From Linyphia triangularis (Eukaryota; Arthropoda; Arachnida; Araneae; Linyphiidae): 64,000 bases of DNA. The DNA is taken from the NCBI GenBank assembly GCA_963978545.1, contig OZ021721.1:40225348-40289347 (forward strand). The letters run 5' to 3'. Shown here one piece after another: positions 12,691 to 22,727 of this stretch (within the stretch, counting starts at the first letter, position 1; every line of letters begins with the position of its first letter). The notes beneath the pieces were generated by a model that was not told where the DNA came from, ran no database searches, and saw only the letters and a program-made list of their open reading frames with translations. A program made the translations under genes and the position numbers.

Positions 12691-15534
12691 ATAGTCCTTT
12701 TCCAATTTTTAGTATAAATATGGAACGTTGAAAGTCGACATTATTTTAATCATTTAAAAATCATGAGCTTTTCGTTAATAGTACATATCAGAAAAATACA
12801 AACACAATGTAGATGATAATATTTGTAAAGTCAAGATAAAAATTAGTTTATACTATGAGAGTAAAATGTTTATCTTTTTAAAGATTACCAAACATTTTCT
12901 TATATTGAAAAAGGTATGTTTTTAGCAACAATTCATCCACGTAACACAAAAGTAAGTGACAAAAAACTAAAAAATCGAGATGTTTCATTTTATTATTATT
13001 AATTTACATACAAACCAAATATATTTCTGACCACAAATTCAATTTACCTACACAACAGCTTTTACGCAGAAAATATTTTTCTATTTGTATTCAATATACT
13101 TTAAAAATATGATATTTTCCCTTAATATATCTTACTCAATTTGAAATTTTTTTGGCATAAGGCCTTTTCATAATAATGATTCAATCATACAGTACAATAA
13201 GGTTTTATTCTATCAGAAACGGAATAATGCTTGTTTTACGATTCAGAAGAGTGGGGAAACATTATATATGTATGAATACTGCGCAAGAAAAAAAGTTTCT
13301 AGTGTACTTAAAGCTTATTGTGACTGTAAATAAAATAAATGACATTCCAAAGTTCATGCAGTCAGACAGTGAATTTAGTTTTCAAATTATAAGCTCTCTT
13401 ACTTAAAATTCCTTATTTCTAAAGTCTTATTCGACAATATCCTTCTTGAATGATGTACGGTAGCGTCCACACTAAACGCGTTCAAGAATTTCTGAAACAA
13501 AAAAAGCTTGGAATTCTTTTCACCTAAGTTTCTAACTATTTTATTGAATTCAAGGTTTGCTTCTTCCATTTCCTTTATACTTTTCTATTGAGAAAGTAAA
13601 GTTCTATCTGACCTTTCAGGAATGACTTCTCTATCTTTACTTTTTGAATAGACAAAAGTTTGGAGAAAAGTTGATAAGAACCTCTTTATAGTGTTCCGAA
13701 TAGCCCCCCCTCCCTCCCTTCCCTCAAGTAAAATTCGAAATGCTTAAAACATCGGTCGATTTCGATCGAATTATCTGAACATCAATTGAAAAATTGGAAT
13801 TAAATACGGAACTCGAATAGAGTATAAATATACAAAGACATACATAATGAAATCTTTTTTTTTTTTTTTTTTTTAATTTAAGGAATTTAATGTCTAATTT
13901 TTAAAAAAAATATCAAGTTAATTATGTTGTTACTTACAAGGTAAATATTAAAGATAAGTCTTGAAGATTAAGTGTAAGTAAAAAGAAGAAAAACGTCCCT
14001 GCTTCTTACTTTATAAAAATTTTAAAAAATCAATAACTTTTATCCAATTTTAAATAGGACGATAAGTATATTGGTTCTCATATAATTTTTTTAGGACAGA
14101 TAAACCGAAAAGTAGCGAATTTTACAATTAAATGTAATTTGAGATGCTTTAACAAATAAAATTATAAAAGCAGCAGATTTGAAAATTATAGCTTTTTTAC
14201 TATTTATACATTTCCTCTCTTCCCCAACTGGCACAGAAATCACTAATTGCAAATGAGGTATAAAATGTTCCTTCCATATCTTTTCTTCTGCATACTGTGA
14301 TATTTTTGAAAAATATTTAAATAGATTATTATCCATTTACTGACAGTGCTACAAGTAATATTGTCACTCAGGTCCAAGGTGACAAATTTATACCACCTTG
14401 GTTAAACTTAAAATGTATGTATCGGCCTTGAATCGATTGCCAGAATTACCATTTTCTTTCTCCATGAGTAGTGGTAATTATGCACAAGGTTAGTTGTCTA
14501 GCGAATAGTACCAACTATCCTATCGATGTATTCATTATAGCTTTCAATTCTGAAACCAAATTCAAATCTAAGTATTAGAGAAAGAAAAACTCATTTAAAG
14601 TCTCTAGTGCATAGTATATAACACACATTCCAGTAACCTCTGCACGTCTACAAATGAAACTTAAAGTAAGTTAATATACAAAAACAAATAAATCCCTTTC
14701 TCCATCAAACAAATATCTCCCTTACCTAAACAAATTCTGTCCTTCCAAGAATCTACATTCTTCCCCATATCATATTCTTGTAACTCGCTTTCGGTAGCAA
14801 ATTTCAAGTTTTAACCGCAACCTTCCATCGTTTGCAGAGAATATAATTTGCATATCAAATGAGGCAAAAGAAATGGTTAAGAAGCTTATCTGTGATCATA
14901 AAGCGCACAAAACAGCTGCAAATTAAGAAATAAAGATGCGTTTCGAATAAAATATTCAGATCTTCTGTAGCTATTATTTTATTTTGAATGGGAAGTTCAA
15001 CGGAAAGTAACGGGCGTCTTGATATTTTTATGGGTTTTTTTTATTTGGGGTATGAAGACCTCCACATGAGGTTGTTTTAGTTGTTGAGTGGAAAGCATAG
15101 CGAAGTATTGCAAAAATACTTTTTAGATTGAAATTCCTAATGGTGAATTATTTTCAGTCAAGACAAGTTGAAGAAAATGAGACGAGTAAGATGTGAATGA
15201 CTGAAATGTGTCAAAAATGTCGTTGAGATATCAAGCAATAATATGTTTTTTAAAATGTTAGTGTGTTGGAAGGCTTTTTTAAATTATACGTATACTTAAA
15301 AAAAAAAAATTTCCCTGACACTCTTAAACTTTGATCGATTTGTACAAGTGCTCATTGGTATATATAGAGACTACATATTTATAATGAGGATGTTTAACAC
15401 AATTCATTACAACAGAAAATAATTACAAGCTTTTATCTCAATCGCTAATGAATTTTCAGATGATGGAGCACGATAGCAATGCACCATTTTTTACATTCTA
15501 CTTGGAAACTTGGTTTGTTAATTTTCTTCTTAAT
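12691..15534. other. AT-rich DNA, no gene recognised
   Basis: This contains a T20 run at 13855-13874 and a short C/T-rich tract at about 13704-13728. Reading frames are short and compositionally random. I see nothing else that can be supported. Confidence 0.5.
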
Positions 15535-15790
15535 ACCATCATTTTTCGAAAATAGTTACAAAATTCAATAACAGATGGCGCTGTTGGCAGCTTTTTTCAG
15601 AAAAAAAGTTTTAACATATTGCAGGAACTAAAAACGCTGTTATCAAAATAACCACTATTTTCAGAAACAATATGGCACAAAATAAACATCATTTGTAGTT
15701 TTTGGAACATGTTCAGACCGTTTTTAATTTTTAATTTAACAGCGTCATCTGTTGATGAACTTCGTAATTATTTCAGAAAATTGATGAGTA
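15535..15790. mobile_element. Foldback MITE-like element with ACAGATGGCGCTGTT arms
   Basis: The left arm at about 15535-15587 (CATCA, TTTTCGAAAATAGTTAC, AACAGATGGCGCTGTT) is matched in inverted orientation by the right arm at about 15738-15790 (reverse complement reads CATCA, TTTTCTGAAATAATTAC, AACAGATGACGCTGTT). The inner end of each arm is itself nearly palindromic. About 150 bp separate the arms, with no coding capacity. This is the architecture of a non-autonomous foldback or MITE element. I could not define an unambiguous target duplication, so the superfamily is open. Confidence 0.65.
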
Positions 15791-15795
15791 AAATT

Positions 15796-16980
15796 GTGCA
15801 GTAAAATTAATTAAAAGGATTGTATTATATGCATATGAAAGAAGAGTTTTCTTTGTTAGTAGGATATTCATTCTTAAATTCTTTGACCAATTTAGACAAA
15901 GATTTGTAAAACTTTACTTTTGGACATAAGGAGGATAATTATATGTGATGATTATCTCTATAATTAAAATAAATTACAAAAATGAAAACATGATACTATA
16001 ATCATCAATTGATGTCATTCTTACACTTTTTTATTAACTTAACTTATTAGAGAAATGAAGATACCTAAATTGAAACATTTCACACACTTTTATAAATTCA
16101 TAAAATGAACGATCTGCCTAAGAAGAAAAAAGTGCGCGTGTGTTTAACGTACTTTTCTTAGTTGAAAAAAATTGATTTAAATACATACATACATATTACG
16201 TTTTAATAAAAATAAAAACTTTCTTGATCATTCTCCATTACTGCCGAAAGAATTCCACGAACCAGGAGTAAATAACTTTATTCCATGAGAAATAACTTTT
16301 AGAAAAACTGTAAACGAATGTTTATAATCTCAAAGAAGGGGTTTGTTAATTTTCTTCTTATGGCTAACTTTATATGTTTTAATTTATTTTTTTTTTCCTT
16401 CTTTTTGAATAGAAATTATAGAATACCGTAAAAGTTCACCTCTTAAGCGAAAAGATTTAACCAGCAGTTCATTGCCCCGGAAAAGTGAACTAAAGTTACT
16501 TTTGACCTAGACGCTTTAGATTTTATCAACCATTTTTCAATAATGTATTGCAATCATTCTTCAGATGTTGAACAAATTTGTTTTCGAAGTTTGTTTTATG
16601 GTTTCCAGAATAATAGCAAAATTTATAACGCTGATTGATAAAATGCTGCCTATTTTTTAATGGTGGATTATAACTTTTGGTGATTTTAACAGCATTTCCT
16701 TCAAAGTCTCCCACTCCTAACACGCTTTTCAGTAGTTAGAGCCCAATCCTCGCCACTAACTGCAACTTGCATGTAAAGGTATCAAGGAGCTTGTTTCTGA
16801 TAGTTGCTTAACATGTTATGTACATGTATGAAATCTAAATAGTTATTACACAAGTAAATAATTTTAGATAATTTTTTGCAGGAAAAGGTTATCATTAAAA
16901 TAACGCTAATAAAAATATACGCTGAAATCATTTGAAAATTAATATTTTTGCAAACTAATGGTGTATAAAAATGTTTTTTG
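15796..16980. other. AT-rich DNA, no gene recognised
   Basis: Short chance frames only. I see no repeats or promoter-like structure here. Confidence 0.45.
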
Positions 16981-17455
16981 TTTCTTGTTTTTTTTTCATT
17001 TCCCAGTAAAAACTCGAACGGTGGTCGCTTCACAGCTAGATGCCCGCAGTACTGGGTGGGTGATGATAACGTAATGCCATCAATGGCACACTCACGGTTA
17101 ATTGGTACCATCAGTTTATTTTTTCAAGGCCAACCTCTTCTTGTCCGTTGAGGAACGGCCGACCAAACGGTATAGTGGTTAGCGTGCTGGCTTCTAGACC
17201 GCGAGGTTGCGGGTTCGAGTCCCGTGTTGGCATGGGTGTTTGTAAATGTATGTTGGCTTGTCTAATGACGAATGTTTCGGCGCATTATAGCCCTCGTGTT
17301 ACTGACGGCGCCAGATAATCTGAATACAACCAACCGTTGAGGAACATCCAGCAGTTTAGTAATATAACTGGTGGCAACGGTTAAGTCATCGTATCCCGCC
17401 TTCTGCGCATTCGCATTGTTCTGAACTTCCGTTAACACGACATTGTTTCCTAACT
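16981..17455 (-). pseudogene. Coding-like minus-strand stretch split by a SINE
   Basis: Read on the minus strand, about 17455 down to 17346 gives an open segment including NVVLTEVQNNANAQKAGY and TSYITKLLDVPQ. Across the SINE, counting one copy of its target duplication, the same frame continues with RTRRGWP, one stop, then VPINRECAIDGITLSSP and YCGHLAVKRPPFEFLLG down to about 16990. The amino-acid composition is protein-like and unlike neighbouring low-complexity frames. I do not recognise the family, so it could be a decayed gene exon, a transposon fragment or a chance frame. The in-frame stop argues against a working exon. Confidence 0.3.
17157..17333 (+). mobile_element. tRNA-derived SINE, copy 1 of family A
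   Basis: The 177-bp body begins with a tRNA-like head. GCCGAC at the start pairs with GTTGGC about 75 bp later, TATAGTGGTTAGCG fits an A box, and GCGGGTTCGAGTCCCG forms a T-arm and B box. A roughly 100-bp tRNA-unrelated tail follows and ends in AATCTGAATACAACCAA. The 12-bp sequence CCGTTGAGGAAC is repeated exactly on both sides (17145-17156 and 17334-17345), which is a target-site duplication. RNA polymerase III transcription from the internal boxes and mobilisation by a LINE are expected for this class. A second copy at 20073-20250 confirms the boundaries. Confidence 0.92.
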
Positions 17456-17980
17456 TGATGTTTCAGTAGCCATTGTGTGATGAGAAAATTGCTCTGCTTG
17501 CGATATCGTATTTCATTAAAGAAGTATTCATAATGGAAGAAATTTACATGTATTACATTTTCTCTAGTTTCCCTAGTGTTGTTTTCAATTTTATTTTACA
17601 TAGTAATACGATATGTCGTATATACATGAAGAGAACATTTATACACGACATGATGTATATTTGGTTCAATATGCATCGTTTTGAACGAATATTAACATTG
17701 ATACTAAATTCTAGTTTTGTTTAAAATGTTTTGTATATTTAACGTAGGTGTATAGAGGCATAACCAAAACCACAATTCCTCCCGAGAACTAGCTTTTAAT
17801 TCTTCCCCTCCATTGTGTTACTTATTTCCTACACATAACGATATATGCTTCAAATTAGAGTCAAAGAAATTTGAAGTAATGTGTCTAGTCCTTGTATAAA
17901 TGATTTGAATGTTGTTAATTTTGATTTTAATTTGGCGGTTTTTATCTGGTATCCAACTAACGGAACACTCCCAAAGTTGC

Positions 17981-18057
17981 TTAGCCAACCTGATGGCTGT
18001 GGGGTTAGCACTCTAACCTCGCATGCCAAAGATTCGAATTCTGGATTAAGGCATGGA
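17981..18057 (+). mobile_element. tRNA-derived SINE head, family B, forward copy
   Basis: TTAGCCAACCTGATGGC, GGGGTTAGCACTCTAACCTC and GATTCGAATTCTGG reproduce in order the tRNA-like head seen in the inverted copy at 18159-18238. The B-box region has lost several bases, so this copy is damaged. The tail cannot be separated from the intervening sequence. Confidence 0.65.
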
Positions 18058-18238
18058 TGTTCGTTGGGGTTCGAAATCCACGTTAAGCTGTAGGTCCCGG
18101 CCTGATTAGCCGTCATTGTGCATAAATATAGGTCGTTGAGCGTACAAATCAACCAACATGCCAAACCCGGGATTCGAACCCGGCATCTTTGTCATGCGAG
18201 GCCAGAGCGCTAACCCCAAAGCCAATCAGATGGGCTAC
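18058..18238 (-). mobile_element. tRNA-derived SINE, family B, inverted copy
   Basis: On the minus strand from 18238, GTAGCCCATCTGATTGGC is followed by GGGGTTAGCGCTCTGGCCTC and a perfect T-arm, CCGGGTTCGAATCCCGG. This is a tRNA-like head with A and B boxes. The tail runs towards about 18060. Together with the forward copy it makes a large inverted repeat with arms of about 78 bp and a spacer of about 100 bp. I could not define target duplications, so the outer boundary of the tail is approximate. Confidence 0.65.
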
Positions 18239-18249
18239 AAAAGAGGAAA

Positions 18250-19790
18250 AACTAATGCTACAGAATAATTCCCATAGTAAAATATTACTTCTTTTTGTGC
18301 AAAAAGCATTTTGATGTATGTTTATAATAATTTTGGGGGATGTTTCACAACTTGTTTAACATTTGAAGCTAGCAACTTAAATGGAAGGAATTGTGTTATA
18401 GTAAACAAAACTAAGAATGTTTGTAAGGTGTCGAAAGACATTGCTTGGTGTAGTTACTCAAAAGTGAAAAAATTATTAGTATTTGTGTATATAGGAATGA
18501 TTTTTTCAAATGTAATAATGTAAAGACATTAATTAGTGGTGTTACTAAAATTCCTAATGAAATAACTGTGAAGCTGAAAAAATAGTTCAAAGTCCCTGAC
18601 ATTCCTTACAAGTCATTTTGCTAATTGAATTAAATAAAAAGTTAATGTTTTCAAAACTTATTTTATATATAAAAATCATATTGCCAGGATACAATATATT
18701 TTATATATTTTCCAAGCATTAAAGGAGTTGGACTTTGTTTTCCAAAAGGTATTTTGTTACCAATTTGGTAAAATTAAAATCCAACCTACTTAGATCAGCT
18801 GAATTTTTGATTTACACTTTCATTCGAACCCCTCCCGAACCAGCGCTTTAAGTCCAAAAGGGGGAGGGGGGACCGAATGAATCGCTTTTGTCTTCCTTTT
18901 CCACCCCCCTGCCTTCCCTCACCACGATTTTTGCTGTCGAAGCTTGCTTTTCATATCGTACAGAAAAAAGTTCGTGTCATATTTCTGACAACTGTTCTTT
19001 CCCGCCCCGCTCTTGCGGTGTTAGTTTCTTAGTGCATCCTGTGCATTGATCCCTCTTTATTGAACCCTCTTTGAACTTGATTCTCTTATCAACTTGCTTT
19101 CTTGGAGCTCTGGTTTATTTTTAGATTGTATTTCGAAATACACTTATCATTAAAAAACTTAAGACTCAAAATAAAGTTAAACATAAATAATTGCGTGCAT
19201 GTATTTTATCCTAGCGGGTTCCCTGTCCTGTATGTGTCTTCACAAAATATGAGTATAATATCATTTTAAAGCTACTAAGTTTGAAAAAGTGGGTATTTTC
19301 AAGCGCCACCAAAATTTTAAATAGAAAGTTTTAAATGAATTACCTGAGATGCATCTGTTTTAAATATAGTTAAATTTCATACAAATCTGATTTCTTCAAA
19401 AGAAATTTAAAAATAACTGCATATTTCGATTATGTATAAGAACTTTTGACTCGGAAAAGTCATTGATACGCTGTTTCTCTCTCTTTTATGCAAAGTTACT
19501 ATAGAATGTTTAAATTGCTAACAGTTGTGAAATCACTATCATGCGTATGTACTTAAAATACACAAAGGCGTTGTTATTGTTTGGCCATAAGTGTGGGCCC
19601 CACTTTTCAAAGGTATGGCAAAAAAGGCTTAAATCAACATCATCCGCTGCAGATTCCCGTTGGAGGAAGTTGGATGAACAAGTTTGTGCTTAGCACTACG
19701 CTGGTCGTACCTTTAAAACTTTTCATAGTACAATTTCCATACTGACTGCTTTTTCATGTTGCAAGGGGCAAATCACACTACGCTCTGCAG
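18250..19790. other. Mixed AT-rich DNA, no gene recognised
   Basis: G/C-rich tracts occur at about 18828-18915, including a GGGGGAGGGGGG run and C/T-rich sequence. No protein motif or terminal repeat was recognised. Confidence 0.4.
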
Positions 19791-19796
19791 ATATGT

Positions 19797-20372
19797 TAAT
19801 AATCAAGATATCTATGATATGTTGGGTGTCTTAGAATATTCGATCATGTTGGTGGTACCGAGTGTACCGTCGGTGGTACCAATTCCGATCTGTCATTTTT
19901 CAAGATAGCTTTTCAGGATGTCCTTGAACTCGTCTTGAGGAGTTCAGAATGTTGGAGGAACCGAGTCTACCGTCGGTTGTACCATTTCCGGTTTTGTCAT
20001 TTTCAAAATAGCTATGGCACTGTGTGTGTCGTTGATCTCATCTTAAAGAATTTCAAACGTTGGTGGTACCGGTTGGTTGTTTTCAGATTATCTGGCGCCG
20101 TCAGCAACACGAGGGCTACAATGCGCCGAAACATTCGTCATTTAACAAGCCAACATACATTTACAAACAACCATGCCTAACACGGGACTCGAACCCGCAA
20201 CCTCGCGGTCTAGAAGCTAGTATGCTAACCACTATACCGTTTGGTCGGCATTGGTGGTACCGGATCTACACTGTATGGTATCATTTCCAGTTGGTCCTTT
20301 TTCAAGATAGCTATAGCATGTTAGGTGTCCAACTATGCTACAGCCCAAGGGTATTGTTTCCAATTGGTCAAT
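19797..20372. repeat. Degenerate tandem array, unit about 103-108 bp
   Basis: Units begin with TTGGWGGWACCGRG at 19849, 19952 and 20060. Each contains a GTCGGTKGTACCAWTTCCG block and later TTTTCAARATAGCTAT. A partial unit precedes the first (TCAAGATATCTATGATATGTTGGGTGTC from about 19804). The third unit is interrupted by a SINE and resumes at 20264 with TTCAAGATAGCTATAGCATGTTAGGTGTCC. About four units are present, all diverged. Confidence 0.75.
20073..20250 (-). mobile_element. tRNA-derived SINE, copy 2 of family A
   Basis: This is an inverted copy of the element at 17157-17333. The minus strand starts TGCCGACCAAACGGTATAG, carries the GGGTTCGAGTCCCG B box, and ends AATCTGAAAACAACCAA. The 13-bp sequence TTGGTGGTACCGG is repeated exactly at 20060-20072 and 20251-20263, a clear target duplication within the tandem array. 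The body differs from copy 1 at only a few positions by eye. Confidence 0.92.
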
Positions 20373-20419
20373 AGTGTGATCCGATGTCCGTCCCTACTTA
20401 ATGTTTAATCATGCGCAGG

Positions 20420-20496
20420 AAAGACATTGCGTGGGCATGCGCCAGCCCCGCCTTCTTGTATAAAAAGAGATAGAGTATGCTGATGTTGTTCAGTTG
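20420..20496 (+). promoter_or_regulatory. TATA/initiator core promoter with GC-rich upstream element
   Basis: TATAAAAAG at 20459-20467 is followed by TCAGTTG at 20490-20496. This places the arthropod initiator adenine at 20492, about 33 bp downstream of the TATA start. Immediately upstream lies a locally CpG-rich segment with GGCATGCGCC and GCCCCGCC, resembling NRF1-type and GC-box sites. It could drive the transcript-like unit downstream or be the U3/R boundary of an undetected LTR. Confidence 0.5.
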
Positions 20497-20652
20497 CATC
20501 GATGTTTTATAAAACTAAAAAAAAACACGATCTTGCAATGGGCTTGGATTTAAGGCCCAGGATAAACTGTACATCGGCCCTTAGCCGATTGCACTGTTTT
20601 TTCTTTTAATATTTTCTATCTTTATCAATTATTTTTTATTTTTCTATTTCAG

Positions 20653-20797
20653 CTGCTGTCCGCCAAACACAAGCTACGAGAATGCTAAACAGGCTGAGGT
20701 AGAGGACATGATTAAGAGGTGGCTTAGGACTTGGTGGCATAACTTGACAAAAATGGAGGAATGTCAAAGAGGAGGTCACAACAAATTGAATGAATGA
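20653..20797 (+). CDS. Candidate 3'-terminal coding exon, unknown product
   Basis: A strong acceptor-like pyrimidine tract ending TTTCTATTTCAG (20641-20652) precedes a segment that is open in the frame starting at 20654. It gives 47 residues beginning CCPPNTSYENAKQAEVEDMI, continuing KRWLRTWWHNLTKMEEC and ending before TGA at 20795-20797. AATAAA follows at 20826-20831, then a GT/T-rich stretch near 20853-20865, the usual order for a polyadenylation region. The composition is not the low-complexity pattern of neighbouring frames. I do not recognise the product. No good donor joins it in frame to the short ATG frame at 20502, so an exon further upstream would be needed, or the unit may be a non-coding transcript or part of an LTR element. 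Confidence 0.35.
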
Positions 20798-20825
20798 CAT
20801 TTTACCCAAATTTACATTAAATAAC

Positions 20826-20831
20826 AATAAA
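20826..20831 (+). terminator. Polyadenylation signal AATAAA
   Basis: This lies 29 bp after the TGA of the candidate exon and is followed about 22 bp later by a GT/T-rich tract. AATAAA is common by chance in DNA this AT-rich, so the call rests on its order after the acceptor, open frame and stop. Confidence 0.4.
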
Positions 20832-20950
20832 TATAATCCACAAATTGAGAACTAAGTGTCCTTGTTTTATTTTTACTTTACAATTGCTGTTTTGTTAAGG
20901 TTCTTTCAATAATTGTTAAAATATTGGAATTTGAGTGATATTAATTTGAG

Positions 20951-22231
20951 TACCGTAAAATGGGGTGAATCGGAACACTTTTCAACTTTCAAAGTAATAA
21001 TCGGTTGTAATAAGATCGTTAAGGAACACATTTTTGACATAGAAACTTGGGTCTTACCTTCTTCTTTGAGAATTAACCCGAAAAATTGTGTAAAAACTAG
21101 AACTTTAATTTATTTTGAATTTTTTCATGGTGTTCCGATTCACCCAGTAAAAAGGGGTGAATCGGAACACTCGTTACAATTTATGTCTGATCTTATTTAA
21201 ATGTTTACAGGGTGGCAAAAAACAAATAATAATGCATTGTGGTAAATAGGAACACAAAATTATCATAAAAAAATCATTTAATATGCCGGATAAAATTTGT
21301 GTTTGTCAATTATTGTCAAAACAAATCATATGTTTGAAAGCGTATTAACTCTTATATAACTCTCCTATAACTCATCCAAATATTCATTAAAATTAAAAAT
21401 ACTTTTTAATCTACTTTATGTTTGCGTGTCGTATGACTGCAAATTCTTTAAAATATCTTGAGAAAGGAGAAAAGCATCCTCATTTGTTTCAGAAAATCTC
21501 TTCGTACATAAGCGCTTTTTGTAAAACACACTTATATAGCAATAATCTTGTGGGTGTAAAACTTTTCTCACATAGAGTCTTCATACATTTTTCCATATAA
21601 CTTAAAGATAACGAAGTCATTTAGAGAAAAAACCACTGGAACAATCGGGTTTTCTGCCATGCGGAAACTAGGCTCCTCTTCTGACATTTATTCAAGCCTG
21701 CAATCTTGATTACTGTCTTGAAGGGAGTAATTAGACTCTTCTTCAGTCGTTGAATCTTGTGTGGAACATATTCTTGCCAAAAACAGCTTTTTAATATCAT
21801 TTTTCAAGTGTTCCGATTCACCCCGCAAATCTCAAAATCGAGATGAGGCAAAACATAAAAATTCGTAAAATAAAAAGTTTTTAAAACCAAGTTAAATTAA
21901 GTATGGCACACTGTTGTGGATGTTTATACTTATCTAAAAATATATTAGTTAAGTCTATAACTGGTACATGTTATTAATTAAGGGATAAGTTTTGGAGAGG
22001 TTAAAACTCATTGGATTGTATGCACGCTGTTTCAGAATTTTTTTTAAAAAAAAGGACAGTGTTGAAAACCCTATAAAACATGTTCCAAGATTAAAAACAT
22101 GTTAACCAAATGAAAAATATATATATAATTAATAAAACTGCTTTATTTGTGTAAAACAATAATTTCTTTGTAATTTCATGAAGTTTCGTTCTGATTCACC
22201 CCGCTGTTCCTATTCACCCCATTTTACGGTA
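20951..22231. mobile_element. Non-autonomous DNA transposon with iterated terminal motif
   Basis: TACCGTAAAATGGGGTGAAT at 20951 is mirrored by its inverted form ending at 22231, with the inner continuation CGGAAC on the left and TAGGAAC on the right. The ends carry TA, compatible with a TA target duplication as in Tc1/mariner-type elements. Inside, the motif GTGTTCCGATTCACCCC recurs at 21130 and 21155 as a perfect inverted pair, at 21808, and in near form at 22187. There is no transposase frame. The 95-codon frame at 20913 only translates the repeated motif. The superfamily is uncertain. Confidence 0.75.
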
Positions 22232-22727
22232 CATAACATAATTAAAATTTCTTGTAACAGTGACTAAAGATCATGATGTAAATTATTAATAATGTACAAG
22301 TTATATTTTCTTGTATCCCTACAATTTTTCTATTCCTGATGTTTTGAGTTATACTTTAAAAGTTTCGATGATCTTGATACATGAGAACTTCTGAAAAAAC
22401 TAATTGGAGGCTGATCATAAATTGGGAAATAATTTAGCTGCAAAAAAAGAAATGATAGATAGTTCTTGAAGAGAATACTGTAGAAGTTAATGGAAGATAA
22501 TTAAACAAGGTGTTTTTGTTTTTAGAATTGACAAGGTACTTCCAATAATCACAGCAATTAATGTAATTTGAATCGTAGATCAACATTGAAGAATGCCATA
22601 ATGCAAATTTTCTACTTTAATAATTCTATTAGTGAGGATAATTATTTTTAGTTACTAGTAAAAATAAAAGTTAAAAAAAAATCTTATAATCCATGCCACT
22701 TATTTAATTTAGGTTATATATTGTTAT

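Noticed and set aside
17157..17232. Functional tRNA gene
   Set aside because: The anticodon stem pairs poorly, the unit continues into a SINE tail, target duplications flank the whole, and a second dispersed copy exists.
20535..20595. microRNA precursor or structured RNA gene from the two small hairpins
   Set aside because: Each stem is only 5-8 bp, too short for a microRNA precursor. Noted instead within the transcript-like unit.
20375..20881. A complete LTR around the 20.46 kb promoter
   Set aside because: TGTGATCCG and TTTACA could be ends, but the flanks (ATAG and ATTG) do not form a target duplication and no second copy is in the window.
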